This document shows, piece after piece, positions 13,591-22,564 of a DNA stretch of 29,486 bases (within the stretch, counting starts at the first letter, position 1; every line of letters starts with the position of its first letter). Made by a program: the position numbers and the translations under genes. Source of the DNA: MGIIb-O3 sp046710875 (GTDB taxonomy: Archaea; Thermoplasmatota; Poseidoniia; Poseidoniales; Thalassarchaeaceae); contig JBKEHQ010000007.1 of the NCBI GenBank assembly GCA_046710875.1, positions 1-29,486 on the forward strand. The letters run 5' to 3'. The notes below the pieces were generated by a model. That model had not been told where the DNA came from, made no database searches, and was given only the letters and a program-made list of their open reading frames with translations.

Positions 13591-16215
13591 ATGGCATGGC
13601 AAGAAGAGTTGTGTATAATTTCCGGAGATAATAGAAGTTGGGAACAAAATAATATTTCCAAAACAGTTATAGAATTATGGTGCCGTTCTAAAACAGGCCA
13701 CTCTGTCCTATTATTAGTTAATGGCTTACGCCCTTATTTAGAAATATTTGATCCGAATACTGATTCTGATTCTATTAAACCCACTCTCTCGTTAGATAAA
13801 TTAAATTTCATAAAAGAATTACACGGCCAACCAGAGAGAATAGGAAATAAATTGTTCGAAGGAGAGATGAAGCCCTTTTGGAGACTCTACATAAAAGATA
13901 CTAGATATGTCAGAAATGTCAGAGAAAGATTAATGAAAATTGGTTGGGGAGTAACTAGTGCAGATATTCTATTTGTACAAAGATTGCTATTAGATTGTGA
14001 TTTGGGCCCCCATATAAAAGTCAAAGGAGATATTCTGTGGGCTGGTGACAGAGCGCCGGAGAATACTAAAAATAATGATAACACTGATAAAAAAATAGCA
14101 GAATCAAAAATTAAGGACGTAGGAGGTGCAGGCATTTATCCTCTAGATATGATAATTTCTTGCAGGTATCAAGATTTAGAAAGGGCAAAGCCATTTGCAA
14201 CACCTTTTGTGGTATTCTCTTTCGACTTGGAGACCAGTATAGCTACTAATGAAATTTTATGTGCTGCCGCAGTTATCGAAAGAAATAAAGAAAGAACAGA
14301 ATATCGATTTAGGGGAAATGAAGATTCTATTTTGGAAGGATTAACAACACTAATAAGACATGAAGATCCAGATATTATAACTGGATATAATATTGATAAT
14401 TTCGATTTACCAAGAATGGATGAAAGAGCGAAAGTTTTAGCAAGAAAAAATAAAATGACTGAAATTTCACTCAATAGTTGGGGCAGAGTTCCTGCCATTG
14501 AAAGTGAATATAAACGACTTTTACCTTCACGTAAACAAAATAGAGTATGGCGTATTCCTGGCCGAATCCCTCTCGATGCTTGGTGGCAAGCACGCCAAAC
14601 ATTAAGGCCACAAAGGGAATCTCTCAGATATGTATCTCAATTATTATGGCCCGATAATGAAGAAATGCATAAATTAGATATTGACTCAAGTCAAATGGAT
14701 AAAGAATGGGCAGATCGTCCAGATGAAGTAATGGAATATTGTGTAAGAGATACCATTATTCCAATTGATATCTTAAATCAACTCCAATCAATTGGCAGAA
14801 AAGAAGCTCTAGCATCAGTGGCTATGACAACAGTTGATATAGCTGCAACAGCAACTACGAGTTGGTGGATAGATTCTCTTGTAATTAGATTAGCAGATCG
14901 TTCTAATATTGCTATTCCGATGACTAAATCCGGCCCAAGGAGAAGAAATCAAATTGCTGGAGGATACGTACATGAGGTCGAGGCCGGGATGCGGCCATGG
15001 GTAACAGTATTAGATTTCAAATCTATGTATCCATCAATTATGATTTCTAATAATATTTGTTCCACTACCTTAGTTAGGAATGATAATGAAATTTCAGAAT
15101 CGGATAATATTTCTCCAGTTACAGGCACAAGATATATTTCTAATAAAATTAGAAAAGGACTAGTGCCCCAATTGCTAAATCATTTAATGTCTAGTCGTGA
15201 CACTCATAAAATTGCATTCAACAAAGCAAAGATATCTGGAAATGAAGAGCAAGCATTTCTCCAAGATCAGCTCCAATATGCTGTCAAAATTCTTATGAAT
15301 TCTTTTTACGGAGTTTTTGCTTCAAGTTTTTATCGTTTCACAGATCCTAAACTGGGTGCTAGTATAACCGAATGGGCAAGATATAATATTAAAGAAATAA
15401 TAAGGCAATTAGAAGAAGAAGGAAGAGATGTAGTATATTCAGATACAGATTCAATTTTTGTTAGAGCACCAGTAGATTTAGCTGCACCAACTAGTAAGCC
15501 TAAAGTAGGGACGGAGGAACTACAAAAATGGGAAGTTGCTAAACAAAGGACCTTAGATTTTGGTGAAGAACTTGCTCTAAGATTTAGTAAAGAAGGAGCA
15601 GAATTAGAATTTGAAACTGCCTTATCTGCATTTTTTAGCCATGGAGCAAAGAAAAGGTATGTTGGTAGAGTCATATGGCCAAGAGAAGAATTATTAATTC
15701 GAGGATATGAAGTTAGAAGGACAGACTCTTTTGAATTATTGAGGGATACTATGAAAACAATGTTTGAATTAATCCTTGATAATGAATCTAAAAAATCAGT
15801 TGATATGACTAAAAATATAATTGATGACGTCAAAGCGAAAAAAATAAATCCTTCTAAATTAGTAATAAGCAGATCATGCAAGGGCAGATGGGATAGCAAA
15901 AAAAATCAATGGTCATTTGATATGTATACTAATGAAAATTTACCTTATATCCGTGCAGCAAAAGAAAGGATTCGTAGAGGATTAAGTTTCACTCCTGGAA
16001 TGAAAGTAGGATATATAGTTACAGACGCAAAATCAAGTCCTATGAATGTTGAACCATGGCTTGTTGATGAAATAGGTGCCGATCCTCCAGATTACGATTC
16101 GCAATATTATGCAGCCCGTTTAGCCAAAGCACTTGGTAGAATCACTGAAGCATTTAATTGGAGTGAGAATGAATTATTATCTGGCTCTAGGCAGCAAACT
16201 TTATTTGATTTTTAA
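13591..16215 (+). CDS. polB: Replicative family B DNA polymerase with PIP box
   Basis: An 874-aa family B polymerase with proofreading. Exonuclease motifs: Exo I FDLETS (D212, E214), Exo II GYNIDNFDLP (N267, D272), Exo III YCVRD (Y383, D387). Polymerase motifs: A LDFKSMYPSIM (D475), B KILMNSFYG (K566, N570, Y573, G574), C VYSDTDSIF (D618, D620), then KKRYVGRV. All catalytic residues are present, so it should be active. The extreme C-terminus QQTLFDF (868-874) is a PCNA-interacting peptide (Q-x-x-L-x-x-F), pointing to a processive replication role. ATG 13591 is followed directly by conserved-looking coding sequence. No intein is seen in motifs A-C. The lipoprotein gene follows 58 bases later. 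Confidence 0.96.
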   Translation: MAWQEELCIISGDNRSWEQNNISKTVIELWCRSKTGHSVLLLVNGLRPYLEIFDPNTDSDSIKPTLSLDKLNFIKELHGQPERIGNKLFEGEMKPFWRLYIKDTRYVRNVRERLMKIGWGVTSADILFVQRLLLDCDLGPHIKVKGDILWAGDRAPENTKNNDNTDKKIAESKIKDVGGAGIYPLDMIISCRYQDLERAKPFATPFVVFSFDLETSIATNEILCAAAVIERNKERTEYRFRGNEDSILEGLTTLIRHEDPDIITGYNIDNFDLPRMDERAKVLARKNKMTEISLNSWGRVPAIESEYKRLLPSRKQNRVWRIPGRIPLDAWWQARQTLRPQRESLRYVSQLLWPDNEEMHKLDIDSSQMDKEWADRPDEVMEYCVRDTIIPIDILNQLQSIGRKEALASVAMTTVDIAATATTSWWIDSLVIRLADRSNIAIPMTKSGPRRRNQIAGGYVHEVEAGMRPWVTVLDFKSMYPSIMISNNICSTTLVRNDNEISESDNISPVTGTRYISNKIRKGLVPQLLNHLMSSRDTHKIAFNKAKISGNEEQAFLQDQLQYAVKILMNSFYGVFASSFYRFTDPKLGASITEWARYNIKEIIRQLEEEGRDVVYSDTDSIFVRAPVDLAAPTSKPKVGTEELQKWEVAKQRTLDFGEELALRFSKEGAELEFETALSAFFSHGAKKRYVGRVIWPREELLIRGYEVRRTDSFELLRDTMKTMFELILDNESKKSVDMTKNIIDDVKAKKINPSKLVISRSCKGRWDSKKNQWSFDMYTNENLPYIRAAKERIRRGLSFTPGMKVGYIVTDAKSSPMNVEPWLVDEIGADPPDYDSQYYAARLAKALGRITEAFNWSENELLSGSRQQTLFDF

Positions 16216-16273
16216 TCCATAATAATGAATAAAATTCAATAGTTGAGGCCGTGGGTTTAATTTTGTTTAAACT

Positions 16274-17512
16274 ATGCGGTGGGTTATGGTGAAGCACACC
16301 CGACCACTCGCTTCTTTGATGGTTTTACTCTTATTCTGTCCTTTTTTTGCTGGATGTACTGACGTATTTGATAATAATAATCCTCCAACAGTTGTGATGT
16401 CAATGGATCCCTCAGGTACGATTAAAGCCTCCGAATCTGTAATATTTAGTGCAGTAGGAACTTCTGATTCAGATGGTGACACTTTAACTTTTAAATGGGA
16501 TTTCGGAGATGGAAATACGGGGCAAGGCCTAACTACAAGCCATGCTTATGCAAATAAAGGTGAATTTACAGTAAAATTGAATGTTGGAGATGGAATCCAT
16601 GAAACTACTGTAACTAAAAAAATTAATGTTGTTGGCTCTGATGCAAGGGAGCCAAGCGCTGTAATTAAATCAGAAAAACAAAATGACTGTGAAGATGAAG
16701 AACCTCCTTCAGGTGATTTCGTACTAATTTGGGTTTGTGAAGATGACAAAGAAATTGATGACAGAGATATAGAGGTATCAATTAATATCATTTTAGATGG
16801 TTCCAAATCTTGGGCTGGATGCAATCCTGATGATTCAGAATGTTATGCAGAGGAATACCTAATTAGTTACAAATGGGATTTAGATACATACATAGATTCT
16901 GATGGTGATGGAGATACGGAAAATGATGTTGATGCAACAGGCGAGACATATGAATGGAAAGATATCCCTACGGGCGGATATGAAATAAGGTTGACAGTTG
17001 AGGATAATAATGGATTCATTGATTACGAAGATTCTATGGTTTATGTCAATTATAGAGGAGTTTGGAATGACTTTGTTTTAGGAAGAGTAGCGAATAATCC
17101 ACAAAATGAAGATGCAGCGTGTGCCGATAATGAAAATCCTTGTGAATTGACATGGGAATTTCCTTTAAATTATGGCCAAGATAATAAAGATAGATTAAGG
17201 TATTACAGGGCAAAATTAACATATCCCCAGGAAGATGATGACCAACAAATTGGAACAATTGGAGATACAGATAATAAATTAGACATGTATCTAAAAAACA
17301 GTACTGAAGAGCCAATCTCAAACACTACATCTCTAGGTAATGATAATAGGGATGCTGGAGATTGTAGTGGCGAAGATTATTGTGTTTGGATCCAAATAGG
17401 GGGCTCAACAGTTCGCTCAAAAGAGCCCGGTATTTGGACAATAGATGTAAAGAATGAAAAAACACATAATACGGATGTCAAACACCTGATAATTGAATTG
17501 GAATACCGATAA
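16274..17512 (+). CDS. PKD-domain surface lipoprotein
   Basis: A 412-aa exported protein. A signal segment with lipobox FAGC (C28) follows MVKHTRPLASLMVLLLF, implying lipid attachment at the mature Cys and display outside the membrane. A PKD domain spans about 38-120 with the hallmark WDFGDG (75-80). A second PKD-like unit lies near 145-255 and contains DSDGDGDTENDVD, a run of acidic residues like calcium-binding loops. The remaining 160 residues include paired cysteines (DAACADNENPC and GDCSGEDYC) suggesting disulfides; they may be a pre-peptidase-type beta domain. PKD domains mediate protein or polysaccharide contacts. The start could be ATG 16274 or 16286, the latter with GGTGGG just upstream. 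It lies between polB and aEF1A but has no evident link to either. Confidence 0.85.
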   Translation: MRWVMVKHTRPLASLMVLLLFCPFFAGCTDVFDNNNPPTVVMSMDPSGTIKASESVIFSAVGTSDSDGDTLTFKWDFGDGNTGQGLTTSHAYANKGEFTVKLNVGDGIHETTVTKKINVVGSDAREPSAVIKSEKQNDCEDEEPPSGDFVLIWVCEDDKEIDDRDIEVSINIILDGSKSWAGCNPDDSECYAEEYLISYKWDLDTYIDSDGDGDTENDVDATGETYEWKDIPTGGYEIRLTVEDNNGFIDYEDSMVYVNYRGVWNDFVLGRVANNPQNEDAACADNENPCELTWEFPLNYGQDNKDRLRYYRAKLTYPQEDDDQQIGTIGDTDNKLDMYLKNSTEEPISNTTSLGNDNRDAGDCSGEDYCVWIQIGGSTVRSKEPGIWTIDVKNEKTHNTDVKHLIIELEYR

Positions 17513-17556
17513 TTGAGTTTTGGTGCTAATTATTGGCATATTGTTGTAATCCTCTC

Positions 17557-17567
17557 TTTTTTTATTA
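17557..17567 (+). promoter_or_regulatory. TATA-like box for the aEF1A-uS10 operon
   Basis: TTTTTTTATTA lies in the 113-base gap after the lipoprotein gene. A transcription start about 25 bases downstream would give a leader of about 35 bases ending in GAGGTGTATATA before ATG 17626. Identified by position and composition only. Confidence 0.35.
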
Positions 17568-17625
17568 TGGGGAACGATTCATATACACCCCGTTAGTCGG
17601 CGAGAATACATTAGAGGTGTATATA

Positions 17626-18912
17626 ATGGGTTCACAGTGGGAAGATAAGAAAAAAGATCATTTGAATATCGTATTTGTAGGACACGTTGACCACGGAAAG
17701 TCTACAACTGTCGGAAGATTACTTCTAGACAGTGGGCATATTGAACAACACGTTATTGATAAGAATGAAAAACTTGCTGCTGAAAATGGAAAAGCTGGTT
17801 TCGGTTTAGCATATGTTATGGATGGCCTAAAAGAAGAACAAGAGAGAGGAATAACAATCGATGTTGCTCACAAAGAATTCTTTACACCTAATTATTACTT
17901 TACAGTCATAGATGCACCTGGTCACCGAGATTTCGTTAAGAACATGATAACAGGAACTAGCCAAGCAGATGCAGCAGTACTCTGTGTAGCTGCAAATGAT
18001 GGAGTCAATGCTCAAACAAAAGAACATGCATTCTTAGCAAGAGTACTTGGTGTAAAGCAATTAATAGTTAACATCAACAAAATGGATATTAGTGGAGTGG
18101 ACTATTCTGAAGATAAATATAATTCAACAGTTACGGAAGTTTCAAATCTTTTGAAAACAGCCGGGTTCAATCCAGCAGATGTACCATTTATTGCTGGATC
18201 ATCATTCTTTGGAGAAAATATATACAACAAGAGTAAAAATATGCCTTGGTATAAAGGAATGACTCTTTTCGAAGCAATTGATAGCATTAAAATGCCGCCA
18301 AAGCCAACAGATCGCCCACTTAGACTTCCAATTCAGGATGTTTACAAAATTAGTGGAATAGGAACCGTACCTGTAGGAAAAGTAGAAACTGGTGTTTTAA
18401 ATTCAGGTAAGACAGTCGTATTCAATCCAAGCCAAAAATCAGCAGAAGTAAAGAGTATCGAAATGCACCATACTATACATGAAAAAGCCGAGCCTGGCGA
18501 TAACGTTGGATTCAATGTTAGGGGATTAGCTGCAACTGATATTCGTAGAGGTGACGTTGCTGGATACCCTGAAACTGCTCCAGAATTCGTAAGACATGAT
18601 GAGACATTCATTGGCCAAATTCAAATTATGGATATACCTAAAGCAATAGGTGCAGGTTATACTCCGGTTTTCCATGCACATACTTCTCAAGTAGCAGTTA
18701 GATTTGTAGATCTCCTAGAGAATGCAAAAACGAAAGAAGCAAATCCAGCATTCCTAAAATCTGGAGACGCTGCATTAATCAGATTTATGCCTACAAAACC
18801 TATGGCAATCGAAGAAATGTCAAAATTCCCTGAACTTGCTAGATTCGCAATTAGGGATATGGGTAAAACAGTCGCAGCTGGTGTCTGTATGAAGATTGAA
18901 AAGAAAGCATAA
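17626..18912 (+). CDS. tuf: Elongation factor 1-alpha (aEF1A)
   Basis: A 428-aa GTPase that brings aminoacyl-tRNA to the ribosome. G1 GHVDHGKST (about residues 18-26), G3 DAPGHRDFVKNM, G4 NKMD and a G5-region GSSFFGEN are all present, followed by domains 2 and 3 (GIGTVPVGKVETG, MHHTIHEKAEPGDNVGFN, FHAHTSQVAVRF, MAIEEMSKFPELARFAIRDMG). Length fits archaeal aEF1A (about 425-435 aa). The frame is open further upstream, but ATG 17626 starts the conserved MGSQWEDKKKDHLN and is preceded by GAGGTG at 7-8 bases. uS10 follows 32 bases later, the archaeal pairing conserved at the end of the str gene cluster. Confidence 0.98.
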   Translation: MGSQWEDKKKDHLNIVFVGHVDHGKSTTVGRLLLDSGHIEQHVIDKNEKLAAENGKAGFGLAYVMDGLKEEQERGITIDVAHKEFFTPNYYFTVIDAPGHRDFVKNMITGTSQADAAVLCVAANDGVNAQTKEHAFLARVLGVKQLIVNINKMDISGVDYSEDKYNSTVTEVSNLLKTAGFNPADVPFIAGSSFFGENIYNKSKNMPWYKGMTLFEAIDSIKMPPKPTDRPLRLPIQDVYKISGIGTVPVGKVETGVLNSGKTVVFNPSQKSAEVKSIEMHHTIHEKAEPGDNVGFNVRGLAATDIRRGDVAGYPETAPEFVRHDETFIGQIQIMDIPKAIGAGYTPVFHAHTSQVAVRFVDLLENAKTKEANPAFLKSGDAALIRFMPTKPMAIEEMSKFPELARFAIRDMGKTVAAGVCMKIEKKA

Positions 18913-18944
18913 TATTTCTAAATTAAATAAGTGGAGTGAACTTA

Positions 18945-19274
18945 ATGCCTGTTGTGACCACTATCAAACTAACTGGAGATAACCATACTGATGTTGATAT
19001 TGTATGTCAACAAATTAAATTAATATCGGATGAAACTGGTGTAAAACTTAGAGGGCCCATTCCACTACCAACTAAAAAATTGTTAGTTCCATGTCGTAAA
19101 AGTCCTGATGGAGAAGGGGCAGAAACATGGGATCATTGGGAAATGAGAGTCCACAAAAGATTATTGGAATTAGTTACAAATTCTTCTAAAGATGAAAAGT
19201 CATTAAGGAAAGTATTACGAATACCTATCCCAGACAGTGTAACAATTGAATTATCATTACGTAATTTAGGTTAA
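18945..19274 (+). CDS. rps10: Small ribosomal subunit protein uS10
   Basis: A 109-aa uS10. Conserved blocks: TTIKLTGDNHTDVDIVCQQI (near the N-terminus), GVKLRGPIPLPTKKLLVPCRKSPDG, WEMRVHKRLLEL and the C-terminal IPIPDSVTIELSL. The start is ATG 18945 with GGAG nine bases upstream; a GTG at 18936 overlaps that Shine-Dalgarno and is rejected. The GPIPLPTK loop is typical of the archaeal/eukaryotic form. It lies directly behind aEF1A and is surely co-transcribed with it. Transcription ends facing the PepC gene across a 51-base gap that holds an inverted repeat. Confidence 0.97.
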   Translation: MPVVTTIKLTGDNHTDVDIVCQQIKLISDETGVKLRGPIPLPTKKLLVPCRKSPDGEGAETWDHWEMRVHKRLLELVTNSSKDEKSLRKVLRIPIPDSVTIELSLRNLG

Positions 19275-19281
19275 TCCTAGT

Positions 19282-19304
19282 ATTGATGTTAATTTAATAT
19301 CAAT
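19282..19304. terminator. Inverted repeat between convergent rps10 and pepC
   Basis: ATTGATGTTAA-T-TTAATATCAAT is an 11-base dyad with one G-T wobble, lying seven bases after the uS10 stop and 21 bases before the PepC stop. Its central location between convergent genes suggests a bidirectional transcription end or mRNA 3' hairpin. Archaeal termination depends more on oligo-T than on hairpins, and only a short T run follows. Confidence 0.35.
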
Positions 19305-19325
19305 TTCAGATTGAATAATTAATAA

Positions 19326-20672
19326 TTATCTGTTAAAAAATTCCTTCGCTAAACTGCCCATTGGATCCCATGCAGGTAAAACTTCTGGATTAGTATTTAG
19401 ACCTGACAACATTTCTTCAGTTAGATATGATTTTGGAGCTGCTATTTCAAACATATATTCGTCAAACCAATTATCATTCATTGTAAAAAATCCTTTCTCT
19501 CCACTTTTATCTGATCCCCATGAATTTTCAACTCTCCATCTTCTAGCCTTTCCTTCAACCACGTCTACTCCTGTAAAGAGCATAGCATGAGTCATCATAG
19601 TTTGTCCATGTTGTAATCTATTGGCTTTATCCATTCCAAATTCAATCTCATAGAGTTCTTTATATTCAAATAAGTTAGCATCCCACAATCCTTTTTCTCT
19701 TTCCATTTGTTTTCCTACATCACACCCCATCCAGACCGGCAAACCATCTTCAAGTAGTTTTTGAGTTATTTTTTTCATAGATTTTATATCAATATTTAGA
19801 TAAATTACGGGAGGACCTCCTGATACATTTTGTAAATAATCAACTGTATAAGTTTTCATAGTTTTATTCCTTGGATCATGAACAAGGCATACATAGTCTT
19901 CCCAATTTATGTCAACATACTCGGATGCAAATTCCAGCGGCGTCATTGTGCCTTTACTATGAAATACATCATCTGTATCTCGCCACTGCCAATCAAAACT
20001 TTCGGGAGGTGTACCAAGATGTATGCATAATATCTTCCAAATATCACCCACTCTCTTCTCTTTATGTTCTCTAGCTTCTTCTATTGTACCTCCATTATCG
20101 ATTATTTTACGTATTTCACTTGCTGAAGTCCTAAGAATATCCTTCAGAATTGCATTCATCCATCTAGTTGAACTACTGCTTTGAGATTCTGGATATGCTG
20201 ATTTAGGTACCAATCCATGCTTTCTAATGAGGTTGGTAGCCATATTCCATTGACCGCCATCTCCTATTGGGTCGCCAAGTAAAAATCCAATGGTTCTATC
20301 ATCAATTTTTCTGTCTGATGTTTCAATTATTGATTCTAATAAATGATTAGACCTTTCAAATTTATCCCAAAAATGTATATGCGCCTGACTAAATTCAAAA
20401 TCTTTAATATTCATTTTTTCCATGGCCCCTGGTCTAAATAAATTCAAAGTAGCGAATAGCCAACATCTTCCACTACTTTTTTGATTCGTGACAGACCACT
20501 TATCCAATTTTATACTAAAAGACGAGTCCATTTCTTGTACTAAATCTCTATTCAAAGTTAATTTCGGTAACGGAACATTTGTAACAGCATTTTGAGATAT
20601 TTTAGATTTACCGTCATTCTCAAATTGCTCTCTATATTTTTTTATCTGATTGGCAGTTATTTCTATATTCAT
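19326..20672 (-). CDS. pepC: Bleomycin hydrolase/aminopeptidase C (peptidase C1B)
   Basis: A 448-aa papain-fold cysteine peptidase. The active site is complete: oxyanion Q64 and nucleophile C70 in NQKSSGRCWLFATLN, H362 in THAMLFTGVD, N383 in VENSWGSDKSGEKGFF. GDPIGDGGQWNM (134-144) and LPAWDPMGSLA (432-442) are typical of PepC/bleomycin hydrolase. These cytosolic hexamers trim N-terminal residues from peptides, and the C-terminal arm reaches into the active-site cleft to set aminopeptidase register. Family members generally end close to the WDPMGALA(K) motif; here KEFFNR follows LA, five residues past that Lys. No signal peptide is present. ATG 20672 lies 15 bases after the GINS-like gene stop, so the two are probably one transcript. 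The family is mostly bacterial/eukaryotic, so acquisition by transfer is plausible. Confidence 0.93.
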   Translation of the reverse strand: MNIEITANQIKKYREQFENDGKSKISQNAVTNVPLPKLTLNRDLVQEMDSSFSIKLDKWSVTNQKSSGRCWLFATLNLFRPGAMEKMNIKDFEFSQAHIHFWDKFERSNHLLESIIETSDRKIDDRTIGFLLGDPIGDGGQWNMATNLIRKHGLVPKSAYPESQSSSSTRWMNAILKDILRTSASEIRKIIDNGGTIEEAREHKEKRVGDIWKILCIHLGTPPESFDWQWRDTDDVFHSKGTMTPLEFASEYVDINWEDYVCLVHDPRNKTMKTYTVDYLQNVSGGPPVIYLNIDIKSMKKITQKLLEDGLPVWMGCDVGKQMEREKGLWDANLFEYKELYEIEFGMDKANRLQHGQTMMTHAMLFTGVDVVEGKARRWRVENSWGSDKSGEKGFFTMNDNWFDEYMFEIAAPKSYLTEEMLSGLNTNPEVLPAWDPMGSLAKEFFNR

Positions 20673-20687
20673 ACATTCACTTCTCGT

Positions 20688-21554
20688 TCATATTGGTGCC
20701 ACTTCTGCTAAACCTGCTGCAATAAGGGTTTCAGCAATTAATGCTGGACAGGATTCAATATCTCCTGCTATTAGTAATATTTCTGCCCCATCTTCTGTAA
20801 TTATTGGATCATTTAAATCTTTCAAAATCTTTATTCTAAGTAAATTATCTGAATCATTATTTTCCATTATATCGTTTTTTGTATCTGGAGGAATATGGCT
20901 AACTTGATATGGGAAATCTTCTATCTCTCTAATCCTATCTTCTTCATCATATTCGGGATCCTCCCAATCACTTTTTATTTCAGGTACTTGAATAACTATT
21001 TCTTCTTCTTTTCCTTCATTAAACTCCTCAAGGTTCTTATGTCCAGTTGATATTTGAACTTCTTCAACATAACTTTCTATTCCTTTCAATAAACCATCCC
21101 ATTGTACGTCAATCTTGTATTTATTTGTATAATCGCAAACTCCCTTGTAAAATATTCTTTCTGAAGGATCATGCCTACTCCAATCAATTTTTTGTAAAAC
21201 TCCAGTAAAATCAGAACCCCTTCCACTACTCTTAACTAAATTTGATAGGATTGCATGTTGGGCAAAGGCATTCATCCTCAATCTAGTTATGTCATTTACA
21301 CATGTTCTAAGTACATTTAATCTTCTAGTTTGTAATTGTGATTTTGTAGTATGCCCTCCTTCTTTACGTATAGTCTCAGAGCACTCTGAATCTAAATGAT
21401 ACAGTAATTGTTTTACTGCTGACCAAAAATTTTCTCTTGGTAAATCGACAGGAGTAGTTTGAGTTTTTTGTTTCCTAGAAACTTCAAATATCGTCTTTTC
21501 TACCGCTATAAGTTCATAATTACTCAATCTAAGGACATCATCACTGCCTAGCAT
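20688..21554 (-). CDS. GINS-complex subunit, Gins51-like (A-B domain order)
   Basis: A 288-aa protein that I place as an archaeal Gins51 (Sld5/Psf1-type) subunit of the CMG-associated GINS complex. The N-terminal part (about 1-165) is helical, with RRLNVLRTCVNDITRLRMNA (77-96) resembling the GINS A-domain helix that carries Arg at regular spacing. An acidic linker follows (about 175-235, DPEYDEEDRIREIED). The last 50 residues, LLRIKILKDLNDPIITEDG then LLIAGDIESCPALIAETLI and AAGLAEV, match the small beta-rich B domain (typically VRFLEDVP..GPDG...AGDVVELP...A..LV..GLAE). The linker is unusually long and acidic. ATG 21554 is preceded by AGGTTA. PepC lies 15 bases downstream. The family call rests on the B domain; the A domain is diverged. 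Confidence 0.65.
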   Translation of the reverse strand: MLGSDDVLRLSNYELIAVEKTIFEVSRKQKTQTTPVDLPRENFWSAVKQLLYHLDSECSETIRKEGGHTTKSQLQTRRLNVLRTCVNDITRLRMNAFAQHAILSNLVKSSGRGSDFTGVLQKIDWSRHDPSERIFYKGVCDYTNKYKIDVQWDGLLKGIESYVEEVQISTGHKNLEEFNEGKEEEIVIQVPEIKSDWEDPEYDEEDRIREIEDFPYQVSHIPPDTKNDIMENNDSDNLLRIKILKDLNDPIITEDGAEILLIAGDIESCPALIAETLIAAGLAEVAPI

Positions 21555-21666
21555 GCGGGTAACCTGTAACCGCTGGATGGCAGGAGATAAATGAACAATC
21601 CCCTACATCATCTCATTTCTATTCTTTATGCGTGAGTATCAAGAAGTAGTATTGTTTCGGTGTAGT

Positions 21667-21748
21667 GCAGATGTACCCGAGTGGTCAAAGGGGATGGGCT
21701 CAAGTTCCATTGCGTAGTGCTTCGCAGGTTCAAATCCTGCCATCTGCA
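21667..21748 (+). tRNA. tRNA-Leu (CAA)
   Basis: A complete class II tRNA folds here. Acceptor GCAGATG (21667-21673) pairs with CATCTGC (21741-21747), with discriminator A21748 and CCA encoded at 21749-21751. D arm CCC...GGG encloses GAGTGGTCAAA. Anticodon arm ATGGG-CTCAAGT-TCCAT gives anticodon CAA (leucine, codon UUG); that stem closes with a G-U pair. The T arm is GCAGG-TTCAAAT-CCTGC. The long variable region (TGCGTAGTGCTTC) and A73 are leucine features. The anticodon loop is a plain seven bases, so there is no intron. The last 22 bases including CCA overlap the end of the convergent HAD gene. Confidence 0.95.
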
Positions 21749-22476
21749 CCATTTGATTCTAATATGCCAATTAAATCTTCTAAAAATTCAATTGTACCCT
21801 CAGTTCCATTCTTTTTTGTACTATAATCCGCAGCTGCAACAACCTCTTCAAATCTATCATCAATAGCTACTGACCATCCTGAAATTCCGAACATGGGAAT
21901 ATCATTTGGACCATCTCCGCATGATATAATTTTACTAGGATCAATATCTCGTTGCTCCAATGCAACATTTAATCCAACTGATTTATCAATTTTGGATGAA
22001 ATTATATGAATTGCAAATCCAGTTTTTACTACTAGTAAATCATTCCATTGACTTGAAGATAGCAATGAACACATTTTATCATAATTTTCATCAGGATACA
22101 GGCACCACTCCGTCTCCCTCCATCTATTGGATTCAATTCCATCCGGATTAAAACCATCAATCTTTGTAGAAAGCCATAATGCAGCTTCTTTAGCCCTAGA
22201 GCCATCTGCTAATACTCTAATTTTATGACCTTCAATGGTGTCCCAAACTATGCCACCATTTTCGGCAACTATGAATCCCGATAATGCTAATGATTGCATT
22301 ATTGGAGTAATATTGGGCAAGGTCCTCCCTGAGGCTAAAGAAACCACTAATCCTAATTCTTCCAGTCTTCTAATTAATGGAATCATTTTTGGTACAAATC
22401 CATTAAAATCCATTAATGTTCCATCAATATCAAAAACTACCATTTCCCAATCCCGGTCCTTAGGAAACTCTTTCAT
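21730..22476 (-). CDS. HAD-superfamily phosphatase (Cof/SPP or archaeal phosphoglycolate-phosphatase type)
   Basis: A 248-aa HAD hydrolase. Motif I VFDIDGTLM (nucleophile D16, acid D18), motif II SLASGRT (46-52), a lysine in the SSKIDKSVGL region (K165), and motif IV SCGDGPNDIPMF (D188, D192). The cap between motifs II and III is C2-type (subclass IIB), as in archaeal phosphoglycolate phosphatases, sucrose-phosphatase-like and Cof-type enzymes; the substrate cannot be told apart by motif. The start is ATG 22476 with GGGG seven bases upstream. The final residues GADGRI and the TGA are encoded by the complement of the tRNA-Leu 3' end, so the C-terminus is constrained by the tRNA. It is divergent from the metal ATPase across 88 bases. 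Confidence 0.87.
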   Translation of the reverse strand: MKEFPKDRDWEMVVFDIDGTLMDFNGFVPKMIPLIRRLEELGLVVSLASGRTLPNITPIMQSLALSGFIVAENGGIVWDTIEGHKIRVLADGSRAKEAALWLSTKIDGFNPDGIESNRWRETEWCLYPDENYDKMCSLLSSSQWNDLLVVKTGFAIHIISSKIDKSVGLNVALEQRDIDPSKIISCGDGPNDIPMFGISGWSVAIDDRFEEVVAAADYSTKKNGTEGTIEFLEDLIGILESNGADGRI

Positions 22477-22564
22477 GTAACCCCGAGAATGTTATACATC
22501 AAGACACCACCGATTAAAGTCCCTCACTCATCATCTTCAAAGAGGTCTTCCGTTTGGATATATC

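Noticed and set aside
15330..15899. 189-codon antisense frame inside polB
   Set aside because: It is opposite polymerase motifs B and C, whose conservation explains the open frame.
17533..17625. Upstream extension of aEF1A to 459 codons
   Set aside because: The 31 extra codons do not match the family, and a good Shine-Dalgarno (GAGGTG) precedes ATG 17626 at the conserved N-terminus.
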